NCBI GenBank assembly: GCA_025531455.1
Contig: JAMYHL010000045.1
Coordinates: forward strand, 1 to 64,000
Source of the DNA: Apiotrichum sp. Y4204
Taxonomy: Eukaryota > Basidiomycota > Tremellomycetes > Trichosporonales > Trichosporonaceae
Length of the DNA: 64,000 nt
Direction: 5' to 3'
The position numbers and the translations under genes are program-made. Each line of letters opens with the position of its first letter. Position 1 is the stretch's first letter. Under the pieces are notes generated by a model. It had not been told where the DNA came from, made no database searches, and saw nothing but the letters and a program-made list of their open reading frames with translations. This document shows, one piece after another, positions 36,933 through 48,442 of this stretch.

Positions 36933-36989
36933 GATGATTGATTCTCCTTTTGGTATTCCGGGATGATTGATTCTCCTTTTGGTATTCCA
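36933..36989. repeat. 29-bp tandem duplication
   Basis: The sequence beginning gatgattgattctcctttt is present twice head to tail, offset by 29 bases. The copies are identical over about 27 bases. Confidence 0.9.
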
Positions 36990-37209
36990 AGTGGCCTTTA
37001 GCAGTGCGCTGAGGATTCTTCCAGAGAAAAAGCGAAAGTCGAGGATTGCAGGTGTGACTACTTTTATCCGATATAGTCAGCGCCAATGTTGAGAGGGCCA
37101 GGACCTACTCCGTTAACAGACCAATGCTTGTCATGTTTGACGCTAACGCTATACTTTGTACCGGACCGGCTCTGATTTAGTCTTACGTCAGTGAAACAAG
37201 ATCCTCGCC

Positions 37210-37880
37210 ATCGATATCACGAATATGCGCCACAGGTCTCTTGATAACAACTTGCCATTCCGGCATGACAAAACAGCCTGCTGGTCGGCATACAGGTATG
37301 TTTCACTGCGACATACGACGGGTACCGAGTGACGATAACGGGTGTAGTGGCAAGACTGATAGATAGTGGGACCTTCATGGAAACGTTCCATAGCTGTGGA
37401 ATGCTTGCCTGAGTGGGGAATGTTGAGGATTGGAATGTTGGAGCCGTTGGCATGACCTTCTGTTCTGTCGTTGGTTGACCTTGGAACACACCGGTATTCA
37501 CTCTAATCGGTCGATCTTGGTCTATCGGAATGATTCCAGCTTTTCCAAGACTCACACAAAGAAGCATACAGGTTTGAGAAAGTGTCTCAACTTGATATTC
37601 GTGGCCCGGTGAGTATTAAATGAGCTTCTCAGACAATGGTATTGTTGGAGAGAAAATGGCAGCCTTGTCTTCGATAACAACGTTTTGCCGTCTATTGACC
37701 GTCTTGAGGAAATTGATACGCCGTCGGCCGTCTGCTGATAGCAAACTCCAGTGAGTTGGTTCATCGCAGAGAGAGTCAGCGCGGGGAACGACATTGTGAA
37801 GGTGCATCAGGTCGTAGAGCGCGGGGATAACATCAACCGGAATGGAACAGCACCATCAACCAGTGGTGGACTGCACTTCA
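37210..37880 (-). pseudogene. possible coding relic, product unknown
   Basis: On the minus strand, VDVIPALYDLMHLHNVVPRA continues as an open frame through THWSLLSADGRRRINFLKTV to about 37616. After a stop, another open frame carries QLWNVSMKVPLSISLATTP. The amino-acid make-up looks coding rather than random and splice-like sites are nearby, but no domain could be named. It could be a decayed gene or an intron-containing gene not resolved here. Confidence 0.22.
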
Positions 37881-40800
37881 ATCACCCAGGATGTTAAGTT
37901 AGACAGGATGTCACGAGCGAGTGACCAGATCGAGTGACTGGGAGTAAACAATGTGCGATCAGACGCGAGGACCACATCCACCGAAATGACTCCGGGTATT
38001 TTGTGCGGGCGCAATTCACGCAGAACTCACGGCAAGAACACAGTCATGTGTCCAGCATCTCAACAACAGACACCGAGGAAAAAGAAACAGAAAGATGTGA
38101 AGGTGGGTCCAGTGAAATACATACTTGACCCGTCGACTGTGGGACCAACGTTTACTGACAGTGGCTGCGCCGGCGGCTACCACATGCAGCATGTGATATG
38201 TGATCGAGGGCGAGATCGGAGCTGGGCGGTTGATGTGGATCTCCGCGGCAAATGGCTTCGGGGCCGAGGATAGGGCAATGGAGAGCGGGAACTCCACCCA
38301 CTTCCCGGGACACCTGGCGCCAGATCATGTTCGCGGCCCATTCGTCTCGGCTCTTGGCATAGTGGCTCTCGGAAACAAGTTCCGGATATGTAAGTTCACT
38401 CCACCACCTGAAGATAGGAAATAGCATGTTAGTCTCCTCAGACCCACAAGTTGCGTCGAATTGCCTTATTTGCGTCATGTGGGACCCCCTCTCATGTCGC
38501 AGCAGAGCCAAGCTTTTTCCATTGCCGCGCATAGAACACGCCCAATCCAGTTTGCACACCTTTCCTCCCGCTGGGGCAGATCAGTTCGAAATCAGCAGTG
38601 GGTTGGAAACGCACACGAAGGCAAAGAACAGCACATGACGCAGAGTTTGCGGACAACAGCCTTTGGCATCGAGACATTCCGTGCCCCGTGACGTGTGGAA
38701 AGGCACGAATTGTTTGGTCTGCGGTCAGATTTAGTTGGAGGGATCGGCATCTCATCGAGACACGCCCCTGGCATTGCCGCTTTCAAGTTGCCGACTACGT
38801 GAACGGTGTCCAATCACCGCCCCTAAACGGCCATTAGACGCCATAATGACGCAGATCCATACAAACAGCCATGTATGTGATATGCCGCCCAGCACAACCG
38901 CCGTTCAGTTATGCTCTATGCTCATGCTCGAGCACCTTGTGGTACATTCCCGGCGGTCGCTCCACCTGTTGCTGGGCGTCAACGGCCCTCTCATGTATCG
39001 CAATACAGCGTGATAGACAAACGTCAGTGACGTAAGCTCTCCCTGAATACCGTAATCGAAGCTAAGGATCCTGACAAAATGGGCATCGAGAGGGACTCAG
39101 GCCACTGTTTCCGTCGTAGAAATGGCGCCGTTCTGGACGCGTCGTTGTGAACCGCAGACCACTTGAACGGCGCTCGCCGCACTTTCTGCCCTCAACAAGT
39201 GACTGGATGATCACCATGACGCACAACAATGATTCCCAACACAACGCACCTGAGGAAATGACCCGCTGTTCCGTCCTAGACTTGGTCGTAGCCGTTGTTT
39301 GCTCTGTCAGCATACTCACCGATGCCGAGACGGAGTCTCGTCCCCACAACGGAGAGACTCCGACGTTACGTTGGGCAGTCTTCTTCCGAGACGAAAAGAT
39401 CTGTTACAACCTGTCACGTGTCCAGATACACTTGGCGTTCATGCGTTTCCGTCGATTTCTTGAGGCGTTGAGGATTGTTTTTGGGCCCGCCACCCGATCT
39501 GTTATCGAGAAGCAATCCGTGCCACCCGTGCCAATACTGGAGGGATTTCGAATGTCAAGAGGGTGATGTTACGCGCAAATCCAATCCATTTTTGATCGGA
39601 TAGCAGGTGTGAGATCAGTAGCACAAGCGCAGTTACCAAACAACATGCAGCAATGTAAAGGATGTCAAAATATAATCTGAGGTTCGAAATGAGGTGGTAA
39701 GAATTATGAGGGGGCCATAGTCCTCCGCGGCTTTGCCCAGCTCTTGTCCGTTGAATCTGTGCCTGGAAGTGGACATTGTGATGCTTGCATGCTAGACCGC
39801 CGACAGGGCTGTCGAGCTGTCGGGTGGTTGAACTCCGCATGGCTCCAGGATCACAGGAGAATTGGACACCGTGAACCTACGTCTTACGTCACGACTGAGG
39901 CACCTGAGGGTGAGGCGCATTGCGGACACGACGCGGTCGGCTCGATTTGTCGGATGAATTGTTGGAAACGTGGAAACGCATGAAGTTACTACAGCAAGGT
40001 AGTGAAAGAGGTCCTCGAGGAAGGGAGGGGCATTGGTGGGACGTGTGGAGAGAAGCCCAACTTGAAAGGAGCAAGGAGCTGGACGAAACGTGCACAAAAT
40101 GCCAGATCCACCTCGACTCGTTCAGATGCAAAGCCTTTCGCCCCCCAGGAATCGTCCCATCCAATGATGTCGCGTATCAATCGAACGACAGACAAGCCAA
40201 GTGAGCGGCATTTCGAAAGGCAAATTGTCTATTGAGCAGCACTCTGGTACTCTGGAGAGATTGGCAGGTAACGCGGTGGCGGAGATGGAGTGCGATGTGA
40301 CCAATACGCTGCTCTTCCTCGAGCGATCGCGACACGCGCCTCTTCAGCCGCGAGCACACAAACGATTGAAGAATCGTTTTTCATGGGCTATTGAGCCCCG
40401 CAGCTCAGCTGAGCTGAATTCAATACTAGCCTCCTTTCTATGTGAACATCTCTACAGTAGAACGTGTCGAGGAAAGTTGGGAATTGGGAGACAGGGAAGA
40501 CAAGATGAGCGAAAAGGCAGGCTCGAAAGAGGTTTGGGCAACAACGAACTCGGTGGGCGACAGATCGAAGCAACAACCCTTGAGAAGCCGTGGACACTTG
40601 GACTGCCATTGATCTTCCAAGGGAACCGTGCTTGCCGTAGGAGACGACCAACGATACACCGTTCCCGAAACAGTTGAGATCGTTCAGAGGTCTGTGCTGC
40701 GAATAAAAACAAAATAAAGAAAACGACAGAGGGGTGTCTATTTGTCGAATGAGTGTGTCGGCGGGTACTCTTGCAAGACCGGGACGTGAGGATCAGAGGA

Positions 40801-42054
40801 ATGAAAATGATGGTATCGATAGATCGAGTGATGAGGAGGAGGAATATATCAGGAAGGATCGGGAGGACAAGACACAAGTGTCACACCGGGATTTGCGAGG
40901 TTACTGTACTACTGTTGAGGGATCGCTGAGAGATGGACTCTCAACTCCACTCGTCTCCAGCACATTCCGAGTGGCCATCCGGTACCCCTTTGATCACTAG
41001 GATCCGTTCTTGCAGACTGGGTTTCCGGAAACCCACCTTGAAACTATTGTACAACATTTCTACTGCAGTTAGCAGTGAAGTGATGGAAGACGAGGAGAAC
41101 GATCGAGGTCATGGAGGAGGAAGACTTGCCTGTACGTCCCGGATTGGGGTGGTCATGCTGTTCCCTTGGGGTATAGGGCTCAAGCTGCAGATCACTACTC
41201 TCCTCGACGACGTGTTTCTCCAGAGTGTCAAAATACTCGAAAGAAATAGCCAGCTGGAGATTGAAGGCTGATGGAAAGAGGACAGGCTGCGCAAGGCAAG
41301 ATGGTCGAAGGACGGCCTATGGCGGGTATGGGCTAGAGGTTTTTGGAGTGATGAACGATTGTCGACCGTTACTGCCCCATTGCACGCTTACTCGACTGTT
41401 ATTGGATTCCCTGGTACATGTGTTCATCAACCCCCAACGATCACACTGGTCAATCTCCACCAGCTCTTTGCTTCTGATGGGCGGAAGATTGCTCCTCCCT
41501 CTCTCTCTTGCATCCCGTCTCCTCTCATCCCACTGCATGCCAATCCGTCGATGCTGTCGAGCTACCAATTATTTCACTGCACCCAGAGCTGTGGAACGAT
41601 GCGCGTACCAATCGCCAGAAGCAACGATGTTCATTGACTTGTCCTCACGACCGACACACAGCGACCGGAATCGCGTCCGTCCACCAGAGGTGTTTGTGGA
41701 CGTGTGCGACGTCGTGACCGGTTGGGATGGGGCGGCACCCCGAGCGCCACCTCGGCCAGCTTTGTGGACGCGCGGACGGTATTGGTCCGTTGGGTTATTC
41801 TCTGGCCTCTGGGGACATGCATGAGTGTATGCCTAATCCCTTGGGTGTCTGTATGCACAGTATGTGGGCATATGTGGGTGCTCGGGGGGGTGCCACACGT
41901 TCCAGCGAGGTCGAGAGTTGTCTGGACCAAACTCTCTTTGCGCCTCTGGTACTGGACGTATACAGATCCACTATTGTGCTTTTGTGGCCTGATAGCTGGT
42001 GGTGGCGTGCGTGTGTGCGTGCGGGCGTGCGTGCGTTTGGTTGGGTGGCAGTTC

Positions 42055-42490
42055 CTCGATGTTGTTATTCCTTTCCTTCTTTTTTGCCCTTTCCTTTCTT
42101 CATCCTCATCCTCATCCTCAAACTCCTCAGACTCCGATATCCTCCTTTCCCTTTAACTCTGCTCGCGTCTTCTCTTCTCTTTCTCTCTCCTTCTCTTCTT
42201 CTGCTTTTCTACATCCCTCTCTCACCCTCCCGCTCTCTCTCTCTTTTAGGTTCTTGTCCACATCCTTTCTGGCTTCCTCTTCATCCTCATCCGTCCTCCT
42301 TCCTATCCTCGATCTGTCGTCCTCCTGTCTCTTCTTCCTTGGTGCGCTCTCGTCTCGCCCTCAGAACTGCCGCTGTTCCCTTCCCCCAGCGTCTATCTGA
42401 GCCTCATTCCGACCTTGCATTCATCCGTGCCAACATTCCTATCATCCTATCTTTCCCTAACAGCCTTCCCCGCACTGGTCGTCTTCAAAG
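42055..42490 (+). promoter_or_regulatory. CT-rich tract, probable distal leader of homeodomain gene
   Basis: About 430 bases on the + strand are almost continuous C/T with tcctcatcctcatcctca triplets. The tract ends at gtcttcaaag/gtaagcc, which resembles an exon end and donor. CT-rich tracts precede other genes in this window, so this one may mark a transcription start for the homeodomain gene 3 kb downstream. No transcript evidence is available. Confidence 0.35.
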
Positions 42491-45400
42491 GTAAGCCACA
42501 CTCAAACCCCAACAGCGCCTAGTCTCTGCTCTTCCCTTAAAACTAGTTCTATTGTCTAACAAGGAAACAGTGGCACATTCCACGACGCGGTCTCGGAACA
42601 AGTTTTGCTACGGGGTCTTGGCTCGCTTGCACTGTAAGTAATCGCGCACGGTCCTTGCGCGACATGATCCCATTCTGAGCGTTATTGGTTCCTGTCTTAA
42701 GGAGAGGACGCAGTCTCATCCAGATTGGTCCTACTTCGTGGATAAGAGCGGAGAAGCGACGCAGAAAGAAGAGCATGCCTACATCGTCAGCTGGGTGGGT
42801 GTCAGAGGGTAGTGGCTGCAGACGGAGGTCTCTTTTGGCTGGGGTATGCACTGGAGACACGGAAGGAAGAAGCACATGGACTTGCCAGGTGGAGGGCCGC
42901 ATGCATGAATGCCGGCGGCGCCGAGCGCCGAGGTGTGGCTGTGTCCAGACCTACGACGACAGGCTCTCAGTAGGGTTGCCGAGCTGTAGACAACGCCTAC
43001 CTCCGCTAATGCCGTTGGCCGGTGTTGTGCCGAGTGGGTCGAGACTCCAGTGCTGTGGGTCTCGAAGTGGCAGAACAATTCAAAGAGAGTTGACGACCGA
43101 CTTGGGGACATCGCCCGCGTCCACGAACAACACTGCCTCTTCCATGTTCTGTTGTTTTTCCTTCCCTCAGTTTTCCCTATCCTCCCAAACAGTTGAAAAT
43201 AAGAACATACACGCTGACGGCAAGACTGGGTACAGTGGTTTCCCTCATCCTTTGTACAAGCTTAGTGCGCCTCAACACGGGTTCCGAGATTGTTGGAACC
43301 CTTCGTCAAACAGGCACGCGCGGTCCAAGTCCGCGTCCGACTATTTATCCGCCTGGTATCGCTTTTGCTGCCCATCGTCAATTTTTCGACATCAACATCG
43401 CTTTCAAACGGTGAGTGGTGGTGATCCTTCGTTTATGTTCATTGTTCGCGTTTCATCACTATCATGATCCGTGGCCCCCGTATTTTGCTCTGCCGGGTGC
43501 GTCACCTTTTCACGTCCCTCGATCTTTCTCGGATTAGAGAGACATGGGTGGCCTTTTTCTTTTCCTGTACCTTGTGTCGTGGCCCCTACACTGTAGTGGT
43601 GTTCGGCTTTTTGGAAAGCCCTGCAGGAATTGGCCAAAAGAAGGGCAGACAGTGGCTTAAGGTATGCTAGACTGCGCCACCAAAGGTCTCGCCATCGCGT
43701 CGTGAGCGGAGCAGCAGCGTCCAGACGCGACGAGGGTTGGGATCACGTGTGAGAGACTTGCATTCGGTACTGCGCCCGGAGGCTCAATTTCTGTGAGGTT
43801 GCATGCTCCGAGGCGCTCCGAGAGGGCCAGTTGGGGGACGGAATACCGTTCATCACCCATTGATGGTCCATCCACCGTTGACAGAGCGCTGGGCGCGGAG
43901 ATACAGTCTGTGGGGAAAGCATCGCTGTACCCCACTGCAAGGCAGTCCACCAGTGTGGTGGCCGGTGGCCCTTGCACAGTTGATCCGCGATAACACCTTT
44001 CAACTGGGTATCTCCTAACATTACCCGGTCACAAGGCTTGGAGAGAGATATCCGATGCCAGATCCGAGGCACGTCTTCCACCTTTCTTTGCATGACTTGC
44101 AACAACAGCAGCGGCTATTTGCTTTCTTGTCCTGGATTTTGGTTTGCATTTGCAGGAGCGGGTGTGGTCATCTCTATTTCCGAACCCTGTCTTTTGATCG
44201 CAACCCAATCAATGAGGTCATGGCAACAAGACAAGATTAGGCAGCGGTCGGCGTGGGACCTTGTCTCCACACTTTTCCTAATTTCCTATATTTCCTACCT
44301 GTTCCCGGATTACGCATATGGCGCGGCGGGGTGCCCAGGGCTTCCACCGCGTCGACGCCTTCCAGCCGCACGGTTCCAGACTCTGCAATCTCCAAAGCGG
44401 GGCACACGCGCGTGCGCGCTCCTTTGCCACCCCCATCCTTCCTCCTACTCTTGTCGTCTGCGAGCGCTTGATAGACAAACTAAACATGCTTCAGTTTCTG
44501 GGGCACAGCTGCGTTGCAAGGTCAGCCAGGACCGGGCGCTGATTTGCAAACGTCGTAACCCTAGTCCTTAGGCCTCCTCGGTCTCAGTAGACCCTCGGTC
44601 AGCGCGGCCCGTGTTCCGACTGCCCATTCCACTTGTGGCTTGAGCAGAGCTTGGGTTCAAAAACGTGAGTCTCGATTATTGCCCCTCCTCAATCGCCTTT
44701 TGAACAAAGCATTCGAACATTCCACGCAATGCTCATCACCAACAGGCCCCCGCTCGCACACGGTCTATCACTGCCTCAACCACAAGAGTGTTTGATCTCA
44801 CTGCATACCGGATCGCACGGCAGTTTGATCTCGTTCCGTCGAGCAAGGTCTTCTCGTTCCATCCGCAGCATTCCCCCGTGAGTTGTGCTCCCTTCTGCGT
44901 CCCTCCAGCTATGGCCGGCTCTTCTTTTCAAGGACTCGCACACCTGCACCCGAGCCCGACGGCTCAAGCGTTGGCCCTGGACGCCCTGTGTCCTTCATGA
45001 AGTTCGGTGTGGCGTTTGGCTCCGCCGGGTGCAGATGCATTTTGGTGTTTTCGAGTGCCTCACAGCCTCCGCGTCTAAACCAACTTGGAAAGATGCATCT
45101 TACATGTTTCATTCTGCGAGTCGACATGGTTTGCTGATGACAGTCTCGATAGCACTGCGCAAGTGAAACAGATCGCGATTCCGGCTTGTCGATCCCGATC
45201 GATTTCCCCATCCTTCTGACCAGCAGCCTCGGCTATTCGCTGCTTTGACGCCCGTTCTTGGCTGTCGTCTGGTGGCGATCCTGCACGGGACACCGTGAAG
45301 AAGGGCTTGTCATCTGTCCTTAATCGACTTCACGCCTTGGGACGCGCTGGAATTCCGTCTGTTCCAGAGGAACTTCGTCGAAATCCGTCCGGATATTGTT

Positions 45401-45568
45401 CGTCTGGTCTCTTATCCTGAATTTGTCGTCTGTCGTCGAAAAAACACCACTGTAAAACACGGATAACTTTACACATTCAGTCAAATTGTCGACATCCTTA
45501 CCCCGCTACCCTCTAGCCGATGAGCTGTGAGTGGTAAAAAGGGCACCAGTGTTGTTAGGAAGAGCAAG

Positions 45569-47765
45569 ATGGACATCGGTCGCTCGTCTGGTGACCCAAC
45601 ATTCAGTAGTCGATCTTCTGCCTCCCCACACCGCGCTTCTCCTTATGATCAGCCAGGAGTTACTCGACCTCCGCCTCCACATTCTCGTCACGACCACTAT
45701 GGCCCACCGCCGCAAACTGGAACCCACAATTATCCCGTGACGGAATGGCCAGATCACGGTCCACGCCCTCGTTTAATTATGGCAGCCTCAGAGAGCACCC
45801 GGGGGAGTGTACCCGGTACCTCACCGCGACTGGCGCCCTCCGAACATGAACAGGGGTATCCCATGTCACGAAACTATTCAGATGATTCGCAGCACTCGGC
45901 TGCCAGCAACAGTTCCATGCGCTCCAGGGCCTCTGGCGACCGCGGAGGGCCGTATAGCGGTGTGGAAGGTCGTCATGGTCCAGTCCGACGAGCCACCAGT
46001 CGGAGGCAGGATCCTTACGAGACCGAGACCGCCACGCTTCCCAATCCTTCTGGTTCTGAATCCCAGTCTGAACAGGCGTCTCGAGTGCGATCACCCCCTC
46101 GGCAGCGTCGCACTCGGGTACTGATGACCAAGATGCAATGGACTGCGCTCATGGCCTTGTGGAATCAGGTGAGCAACAGAGTCCGGGCCTTGTATGTAAA
46201 TATGCCCAGGACTGTAGAGTACATTGGCTTCAATGGTTGTACAGCAGCTGACAGACAGACCATCTTCCCAGCGACTAATGAACGTGAAGCGTTGGCACAG
46301 GAGATCGGACTCACGCCACGACAGATCCAAGTGTGGTTCCAGGTATGTCTCTGAAAATCCTCCGGCGGCCATCCATGAAACACCCTGACACAGACAGAAT
46401 CAGCGACAGAAGCGTCGTCGTGAACGTGAAATCGACGAAGCTAATGTTACTAGTGGTAGTAGCAGTAGTATGCCCCGAACAGCCGAGGCCCCGCCAAACT
46501 GGGCCACGAGTATGCATGGCTCTGGGGCCATGACAGCCGAGGCTTCGCCAACATGGATGCCAGGCGGCGCTGGACATCCATCTTGGTCGACACATTCGGG
46601 CCCTGTTCAGTACCGCTCCGTGAGCGAAAGTACCGGACATCATCGTCGACGAACCCTCTCAATCACCGACCCCATTGAGACGCACCCCTCTGTTCTCCGA
46701 GAAGGGCCAACACCCCAAATATCCCATGCCGGTCCTTTAACGCACGACCCTAGTCATCATTTTGTCCCTCCTCAGCCTTCCCCCTCTTATCCTCACAACC
46801 CTCAAGTTCCTACACCATTTCATCGCGACTCAGCACCTTTCCATTCTGGGTCTCATGTTCCTCCATCTACCATGCTGGGTGAGAGTTTCCCGCCACATCC
46901 ACATCCGTTGTACAGTAGCCATCCCCAGCGACACCCGCACCTTGGTGGTCCAATGCCGGACGTTCATGGTCGCCATTACCCCGAAGAGCGGCCCGACAGC
47001 CACAGTCAATTTTTCCACAGCCGGTCTCACGAACGACGTATATCCACCTCAGCACCGGGAGCCCACGCTACTGGTAGCCAATGGGACTCATGGTCCTCGA
47101 TGCCACTTCATGGACGACCCCGGACCGACAGTGGATTGAGTGTGCCTCGTCCACGGTCGCGGTCAGCTGCCATGGCTGGTGGCAGACCTTACCCCGCTCC
47201 GCAAACGTTACCGAGTCGTCAAGAGGTTCCCATTGCGGAGACACGGCGACGTCCAACGCTTCATCGACAGAGGAGTGTCCCAGATAGCCGACCCGGTGCG
47301 GGACCGATTTCACCAAAGTCACCATTGGCAGCTGCGGCACGATACCATGAGGGCTCTCGCCGATATGGTTCCCCACTGCAGCCTGTATCTAGCTTGACCA
47401 CCTCCGGATCTGGAATACCGGACAGTGCATCTTCAGCGCAGACTGGAGCGCTACGGAGCGCAAGTTGCAGCGAGTTGCCACCCACGATGGGACCTTCTTC
47501 GCGGGCTCCTCGGCCAGTTTCAACACTGCCTCCATCCCTCAGCTCCTTGGTCCTTGATCGACCTATCGAGCAAACGGGCCACCATGCGTCTCCTGTTTCG
47601 CCAATGGACATGCATGGTCTCCATGCTCTACACTTCTCAGAGCCAGAGTCTTTTACGTCTGCAGAGCGCCACCATTCAGACGAGTCGCCAACAGACACCA
47701 AGACGTCCAGCTCCTCTCAGAAACGTTCCCCACCCATCGCCAGTCTTGCTCGTCTGTTAAACTAG
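45569..47765 (+). CDS. homeodomain transcription factor
   Basis: A protein of 683 residues after removing introns 46169-46258 (90 nt) and about 46339-46393 (55 nt). The homeodomain occupies about residues 177-237: R5, L16, W20, R31, L40 and the recognition helix IQVWFQNQRQKRRR with W48, F49, N51 and R53 all fall at canonical positions only if the 90-nt segment is removed. Spacing is 60 residues, so it is not of the TALE type. Flanks are Ser/Pro/His-rich and disordered, with arginine patches. The C-terminus ends SPPIASLARLLN. The first ATG in frame is at 45569 (caagATGG). A GTGAGT at 45527 and an acceptor-like gttgttag just before the ATG suggest a leader intron. Targets cannot be told from sequence. 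Confidence 0.85.
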
Positions 47766-48422
47766 GACAGAGTGGGACACAGATACTTTAGATTGTCGTC
47801 GGCGTAAGCGATACTGGGGCCTTGTGGTCAAGTGATCTTTCCTGTCATCGGTAGGCTGGTAAGCCATTGTAAATAATCTCTCGTCAGCCATCCATCACTG
47901 TTACAGGCATATCGATACCGCATTTAATACATTTATTAGGACACACTGGGGTATACCCGACTATCTCTCGGCTCTGATATCTATTCCTTTGGGTGTATGC
48001 ATCGCGTCCATGTCTTCTTCTTCTTTCGTTCCGAGTCACATCAAAGAGCTTTGAAACTGCGCTGAGCTTCAGGCAATGTGGACAGAAGGGTCTCTGGCTT
48101 GATACGTTCACCAGATCATGCAGAGAGCACACCCCACAAGGCGTCCTTCGTCCTCATCTTCAGTGAGACGGCACTTCTCCCCCAGTGATCGCGAAAGCGG
48201 TCAGCAGGGTTCCACGGATCTTAACGGCCCGGTGTGGCGCTCGCTTTGGCCACCGTTTGTCCAGAACCCCATGGGCCTGTGCATCAAAAACCCAAAGTAG
48301 AAGGGTCGAGACAATTCCCCGTCCCGTCGAGAACGAGGCCAGGGGGGATTGGCAGTCATTGGCGGTCTGTGCATCTCGGACATTGTACAAGACGATCTGG
48401 CGCGTGCTCGGACGTGGCCCAA

Positions 48423-48442
48423 TTTTTTTTTTTTTTTTTTCC
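48423..48442 (+). repeat. T20 homopolymer
   Basis: Twenty consecutive T on the + strand, unusual in this GC-rich genome. It could be an old poly(A) tail of an inserted retrotranscript on the minus strand, or a nucleosome-excluding tract. Confidence 0.7.

Larger units (their letters stand above)
33965..45568. other. 11.6-kb gene-poor region
   Basis: No complete gene is recognisable. Frames are short and interrupted on both strands and base composition is less GC-rich than the flanking genes. Features seen: coding-like fragments on the minus strand at 34.6-38 kb, a 29-bp tandem duplication at 36933-36989, a GT-rich run at 42005-42040, and a CT-rich tract at 42055-42480 ending in a donor-like aaag/gtaagc at about 42491. 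Further donor-like sites on the + strand follow at about 43409, 44659 and 44876. No reverse transcriptase, transposase or long terminal repeat was identified. The right third is probably promoter and leader of the homeodomain gene. Confidence 0.55.

Noticed and set aside
45569..47765. Homeodomain gene as part of a mating-type (HD) locus
   Set aside because: The homeodomain is a typical 60-residue non-TALE type, no divergent partner homeodomain gene is adjacent, and no pheromone or receptor genes are present.
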